Source: Candidatus Avimonas merdigallinarum (lineage in GTDB: Bacteria; Bacillota; Clostridia; Oscillospirales; Acutalibacteraceae). From it: a DNA stretch of 48,085 nucleotides. Below, piece by piece: positions 44,893 through 48,085 of the stretch (within the stretch, counting starts at the first letter, position 1; the number at the start of each line of letters is the position of its first letter). Made by a program: the position numbers and the translations under genes. The stretch covers positions 1-48,085 of the forward strand of contig CAJFGS010000073.1 of the NCBI GenBank assembly GCA_904377855.1. Reading direction: 5' to 3'. The notes under the pieces are model-generated. The model ran no database searches. It was not told where the DNA came from and worked only from the letters and a program-made list of their open reading frames with translations.

Positions 44893-46569
44893 CTATTCCC
44901 AAATACCGCCTTTCGCCATGGAACCGACATTTTTCACAAAAAGATTGAGAAAGCGCGGATATTCCCCTTCATTAAAGGTCCAATGGAAATCCCTGGCCCG
45001 CTCCTGTATCTCCTGATCGCTGACCAGCAGTTGGATGGAACGCTTTCCCACGTCAATCTGGATCTCGTCTCCGTCCCGTACCATAGCCAGCGGGCCGGCC
45101 AATGCCGCCTCGGGTGACACATAGCCGATACTCAGGCCGGAGGTTCCGCCGGAAAAACGGCCGTCGGTAATAATGGCACAGGAATTATACAGATCGGCGT
45201 GCCCCTTCAGTTCTTCCTGAAAAGTAAACGCCGTAGTTCCAAACCGGGCTTTGAGGCCAAGATAGCGGAGAACACATGCGTCTCCCGGTTTTATACCGCC
45301 GCTGCGCAGGCAGTCCAGCGCTTCCTGCAGGCTGTCGAAGCATTTTGCCCTGCCGGAAAAAGTCATCAGCCGCTTCGGCACGGCAGCGATTTTCAAGATC
45401 GCGCCTTCCGGCGCCAGATTGCCGTAAAGGACGCCGATACCCGGTTCGTGGGAAACGGGATTTTCCAGCGTATGTATAATCTCGGGCCGGTAATTTACCG
45501 CGTTTGCCACGTTCTGGCCAAGAGTTTTTCCCGTGACTGTTAAACAATCGGGGTTCAGCTTCGGCATCAGCTGGCTGAGCATAACCGACATGCCTCCCGC
45601 CAGATCAAAGTCCTTCACGCTGTATGGACCACCCGGAGCCAGGTCAATCATCAGTGGGATTTCCTGAGAGGCCTCGTCGAAATATTTCCACCACGGAAGA
45701 TTAGACCCGGCTTCGTTGGCGATGGCCGGGATGTGAAGAATCAGATTCGAGGACCCCGCCACAGCCATGTCCAGCCTGATGGCGTTTTTGAGGGACTCCA
45801 CCGTGATGATTTTTCTGGCGGTTATACCTTCGTATACCAAATGGAGAATCTGTTTCCCCGCCATATACGCCAAATGGTAAAGCTGTGAACTGACAGCGGA
45901 CATGGTGGAATTGTTGGGAAGGGTCATGCCCAGCGCTTCGGCTATCATGCACATGCTGTTGGCGGTGGTCATGGAGGTACAGGCGCCGCAGATCCCCCAA
46001 GAATTCTCAATCAGTTCGTTATATTCGTCCATGTCCATTTCACCGGCCTTGGCGGTCCCTACCTTATCCTGGGCATGAATATGCAGTACCTCATGTCCCC
46101 GGCACTGACCGTGAGGCATATAGCCGCCGGTAACCAAAATGGTGGGAATATCCAGCCTAGCCGCCGCCATCAAATGCCCAGGTACGATGGAATCACAGGT
46201 ACACAGCATAACCATTCCGTCAAAGAAGTTGCCTTCCACGGTCATTTCCACCTGGTCGGCTATGGAGTTGCGGCTAGGCACCTCGATATAACGTGGATCC
46301 TTAAGCACCATTCCATCGCACAAGGCGGTAGTCATGACCTCTACCGGCAGCCCGCCCGCTTCACGAACCCCTTGCTTGACCCGTTCAGCAAGTTTGTCGA
46401 GGTGGACATGGCCGGGATTATATTCGTTCCAAGAATTGACAATGCCGATGAGCGGCCGCTTGAGTTCCTGCTCGGAATAGCCCATACCCCGCATCAGGCC
46501 TCGACGGCATTCCGAGGCTTCTCCAAACTCCCACTGACTGCGCAAGGTGATTGGTTTACTCTTTTCCAT
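44893..46569 (-). CDS. IlvD/Edd-family sugar-acid dehydratase
   Basis: A 558-aa Fe-S dehydratase. Family motifs are VNSWNEYNPGHVHLDKLAE, VPSRNSIADQVEMTVEG, CTCDSIVPGHLMAAARLDIP, WGICGACTSMTTANSMCMIA, and the C-terminal DGRFSGGTSGLSIGYVSPEA. Cysteines in the CTCDS and CGACTSM motifs are expected cluster ligands. IlvD itself makes branched-chain amino acids, but no ilv gene is near. The setting (SDR upstream, KDG kinase and aldolase downstream) favours dehydration of an aldonate to a 2-keto-3-deoxy acid. ATG 46569 has GGAGG ten bases upstream. It overlaps the SDR gene by 14 bases. Confidence 0.9.
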   Translation of the reverse strand: MEKSKPITLRSQWEFGEASECRRGLMRGMGYSEQELKRPLIGIVNSWNEYNPGHVHLDKLAERVKQGVREAGGLPVEVMTTALCDGMVLKDPRYIEVPSRNSIADQVEMTVEGNFFDGMVMLCTCDSIVPGHLMAAARLDIPTILVTGGYMPHGQCRGHEVLHIHAQDKVGTAKAGEMDMDEYNELIENSWGICGACTSMTTANSMCMIAEALGMTLPNNSTMSAVSSQLYHLAYMAGKQILHLVYEGITARKIITVESLKNAIRLDMAVAGSSNLILHIPAIANEAGSNLPWWKYFDEASQEIPLMIDLAPGGPYSVKDFDLAGGMSVMLSQLMPKLNPDCLTVTGKTLGQNVANAVNYRPEIIHTLENPVSHEPGIGVLYGNLAPEGAILKIAAVPKRLMTFSGRAKCFDSLQEALDCLRSGGIKPGDACVLRYLGLKARFGTTAFTFQEELKGHADLYNSCAIITDGRFSGGTSGLSIGYVSPEAALAGPLAMVRDGDEIQIDVGKRSIQLLVSDQEIQERARDFHWTFNEGEYPRFLNLFVKNVGSMAKGGIWE

Positions 46570-47392
46570 GACACTTTTCCTCCAATGCAAAGTTCATACT
46601 TTCCATAGAGCCGTCTATGCTCTGTCCTCCGTCGATAAAAATTGTCTGCCCCACGATGAACTTGGATTTCTCATGATCGGCCAAAAATAAAATCATCGGC
46701 ACCACATCGTCCACGGTCCCGCCATCCCCGTAGGGGATATTTCTGCGGAAGGAGGCCAATTCCTCCGGGCAGTACCGGTCGGCAATCTTGGTATAAATAA
46801 GGCCGGGAGCAATACAGTTGACGTTGATTCCGTATTTGATCACCTCAACGCCCAGCGCCTTAGTAAACATATTCAGGCCGCCCTTGCCGGCGGAATAAGG
46901 GAGCATGCGTCTGTGGACCCAGGTAACCTGGCTGTGTACGGAAGAAATGTTGATAATTTTGCCCTTTGTTCCCCTTTCTACCATATCCGCCACAGCGTAC
47001 CGGGAGCAATAGGCCGCTGAATTGAGATTTAAGTTGATTTGATCCTCCCAGTATTCCATAGGCATATCCTTGAACTCCCCTTTGGAACCGCCCGGAATCT
47101 GCAGAGCCCCCCCTGCATTGTTCACCAAAACATCAATTCCGCCGAAATCCTGAACAAAATCCGTCAGCATTCTCTTGCAGTCGTCATGCTTTCGGACATC
47201 CGCCGCATACACCAGCGCTTTTACACCAGCCTCCCGGCATTGGGCGGCCACCGTCTCTGCCGCGTTGGAACTGCCGCCGTTGTGATAGTTAATCCCCACA
47301 TTGCAGCCTTGCTTTGCAAAAGCTAATGCAGCGGCCGCGCCAATCCCCCGAGACGACCCTGTGATCAGTACGTTCTTTGCCAAATGTTCCAC
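46556..47392 (-). CDS. SDR-family sugar dehydrogenase
   Basis: A 278-aa classical short-chain dehydrogenase: nucleotide motif TGSSRGIG, NNAGGA, and the catalytic Ser (NISSVH) and Tyr-x-x-x-Lys (YSAGK). The pattern is near glucose 1-dehydrogenase and KduD-like enzymes. The start codon is GTG (47390-47392) with GGAG about eight bases upstream. First gene of operon B; the expected step is oxidation of the aldose at C1, or of a keto-deoxy acid, before or after the coupled dehydratase. Confidence 0.9.
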   Translation of the reverse strand: MEHLAKNVLITGSSRGIGAAAALAFAKQGCNVGINYHNGGSSNAAETVAAQCREAGVKALVYAADVRKHDDCKRMLTDFVQDFGGIDVLVNNAGGALQIPGGSKGEFKDMPMEYWEDQINLNLNSAAYCSRYAVADMVERGTKGKIINISSVHSQVTWVHRRMLPYSAGKGGLNMFTKALGVEVIKYGINVNCIAPGLIYTKIADRYCPEELASFRRNIPYGDGGTVDDVVPMILFLADHEKSKFIVGQTIFIDGGQSIDGSMESMNFALEEKCHGKE

Positions 47393-47500
47393 ACCCCTTC
47401 TCCTTTTTTCGTCATATAAATCCGCTATGGCAGGGTACCGTCCGGCAATACCTCAAAAAATGCCGCACTCTATATGTATTAAGTGGTATGCTGTAGCTTC

Positions 47501-47528
47501 ATTATATCGTTTCTCCCAGGGGAAACAA
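47501..47528 (-). promoter_or_regulatory. Promoter of operon B
   Basis: On the minus strand TTGTTT (47523-47528), 16 bases, then TATAAT (47501-47506), about 110 bases upstream of the SDR start. The -10 is perfect. Confidence 0.6.
47509..47526. promoter_or_regulatory. Palindrome in the operon B promoter spacer
   Basis: GTTTCTCCC-AGGGGAAAC is an 18-bp near-palindrome (7 of 9 pairs). It fills the spacer between -35 and -10 and overlaps the -35, a common place for a repressor operator. The rest of the 285-base gap 47393-47677 holds only the two divergent promoters. Confidence 0.4.
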
Positions 47529-47613
47529 TGCGTTTTCTATATATTCTATTGCAAAAAATAGACATCTATTATTCATATAGGGAGAAAGCAGCCCGAACGA
47601 TAAAAACTTGCCA

Positions 47614-47643
47614 TTGGAAAAGTTTTGCGTTTTGCATTATAAT
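47614..47643 (+). promoter_or_regulatory. Promoter of the interrupted AraC gene
   Basis: TTGGAA (47614-47619), an 18-base spacer and TATAAT (47638-47643), with the start codon at 47678 and GAGGT before it. Confidence 0.5.
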
Positions 47644-47677
47644 AAGGCAAACGAAACCCTGTTTTATGAGGTAACAA

Positions 47678-47887
47678 ATGAAAGCCATTGTTCAAAAGCT
47701 ACAGAAGGAGATCCGCGGTTTCCCTCTTTCCGAAGGCGGAAACAAAACGGGAATCCCATGGGTAACTGTCTGGCGTTCTACAAGCAAAACCATATCCATG
47801 CCCAAAACAGATAACCCATATATTTTTATTGTGCTTGACGGTATGATTAGACTCTATACCCCTTCCGGCATTATGGATTACATGTAG
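47678..47887 (+). pseudogene. AraC-type regulator cut by an insertion element
   Basis: 69 codons remain: the N-terminus of an AraC-type regulator, ending DNPYIFIVLDGMIRLYTPSG, IMDYM. In full-length relatives a further sensor block and the DNA-binding region follow. Here the frame runs into the end of an IS481-like element at about 47883 and stops at once (TAG in the element end). The remaining promoter and ribosome site look intact, so the break is probably recent. It was divergent from operon B and was likely its regulator. Confidence 0.75.
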
Positions 47888-48085
47888 GTTTGTCAAACAT
47901 TTTGTACAGTGAAAGATTCAAAGAAAGCAGCAAGTTTTTCTTTCGGAGAGAGCCAGCCAAGGGGACGCATAGGTAAGTCGTTGGAACGATTTTGGTGTGC
48001 AGCGAGCTGCACATCAAAATCAGCAAGAGAAAAGAAACGGTGTGTATTGTAGAAACGTTTCTGGTCTTCCCAGTGGCTGCGTTCC
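47883..48085 (-). mobile_element. IS481-like insertion element, one end only
   Basis: The element end begins at about 47883 with TGTAGGTTTGTCAAACATT, a TG-ended terminal sequence. The minus-strand transposase reads toward this end. Its other end lies beyond the window, so length and target duplication cannot be seen. Confidence 0.7.
47893..48085 (-). CDS. Transposase C-terminal fragment (IS481-like)
   Basis: The last 63 residues of an integrase-core transposase are visible and run off the window at 48085. They open with ERSHWEDQKRFYNTHRFFSL, where the first Glu fits the E of the DDE triad. NDLPMRPLGWLSPKEKL follows, the usual tail of IS481/IS3-group transposases. The stop codon (47893-47895) lies inside the terminal repeat, ten bases from the element end. 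The N-terminal part is outside the window, so activity cannot be judged. Confidence 0.82.
   Translation of the reverse strand, partial: ERSHWEDQKRFYNTHRFFSLADFDVQLAAHQNRSNDLPMRPLGWLSPKEKLAAFFESFTVQNV

Noticed and set aside
44893..46569. Apparent loss of an iron-sulfur Cys in the dehydratase (NPGH instead of NPCH)
   Set aside because: The E. coli IlvD type also has PGHVH at this place, so it is a normal variant of the family.
1..48085. CRISPR arrays, tRNA or rRNA genes, riboswitches
   Set aside because: No regularly spaced repeats, cloverleaf sequences, rRNA motifs or known riboswitch cores were recognised on either strand.

Overview
The window looks like chromosome of a Gram-positive anaerobe, most likely a gut-type member of the Clostridia (Oscillospirales/Ruminococcaceae-like). 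This is inferred from lipobox lipoproteins, a sortase-like C-terminal anchor, strong GGAGG ribosome sites, sigma-A type promoters, a glycyl radical enzyme with its activase, and the absence of outer-membrane proteins. No rRNA, tRNA, CRISPR array or riboswitch was found. Almost everything serves uptake and breakdown of a glycan and its sugar acids.

Left region (1-1586): a mostly empty leader, then an AraC regulator on the minus strand facing away from the main locus. Plus-strand locus (1587-31782): 19 closely packed genes. The cell-surface part comes first: two tandemly duplicated beta-helix proteins, a 1358-aa repeat protein with a sortase-like tail, a SurA/PrsA-like lipoprotein and a membrane-anchored CE2-like esterase. 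Transport and signalling genes follow: a lipoprotein solute-binding protein, a second solute-binding protein fused to two carbohydrate-binding-like domains, two pairs of MalF/MalG-type permeases, an NHL/TPR/Yip1-like membrane protein, and a lipoprotein of the DUF5696 type with glycosidase-like features. The cytoplasmic end holds a Gfo/Idh/MocA oxidoreductase, two medium-chain dehydrogenases, a GH43-type protein, and a glycyl radical enzyme plus activase, closed by a strong terminator. No ABC ATPase gene is present.

Minus-strand operon A (42378 down to 31799): a split FdrA protein, DUF1116 (YlbE), a diverged acetokinase-family kinase, DUF2877 (YlbF), a metallo-beta-lactamase-fold hydrolase, an aldose 1-epimerase-like protein, KDPG aldolase, KDG kinase and a six-hairpin glycosidase-like protein. 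Minus-strand operon B (47392 down to 43336): an SDR dehydrogenase, an IlvD/Edd dehydratase and an FrdA/NadB-type flavoprotein. A plus-strand AraC gene sits between the two operons. Together these genes can encode mutarotation, oxidation to a lactone or aldonate, dehydration to a 2-keto-3-deoxy acid, phosphorylation and aldol cleavage to pyruvate plus glyceraldehyde 3-phosphate (Entner-Doudoroff type).

The most unusual feature is the FdrA-DUF1116-DUF2877 set. In E. coli this set forms a phosphorolytic oxamate carbamoyltransferase working with carbamate kinase. Here it is coupled to an acetokinase-like kinase inside a sugar-acid operon. That suggests an undescribed route in which an acyl compound is cleaved by phosphate to an acyl phosphate and then used to make ATP. 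At the right edge an IS481-like element has truncated another AraC-type regulator next to operon B.
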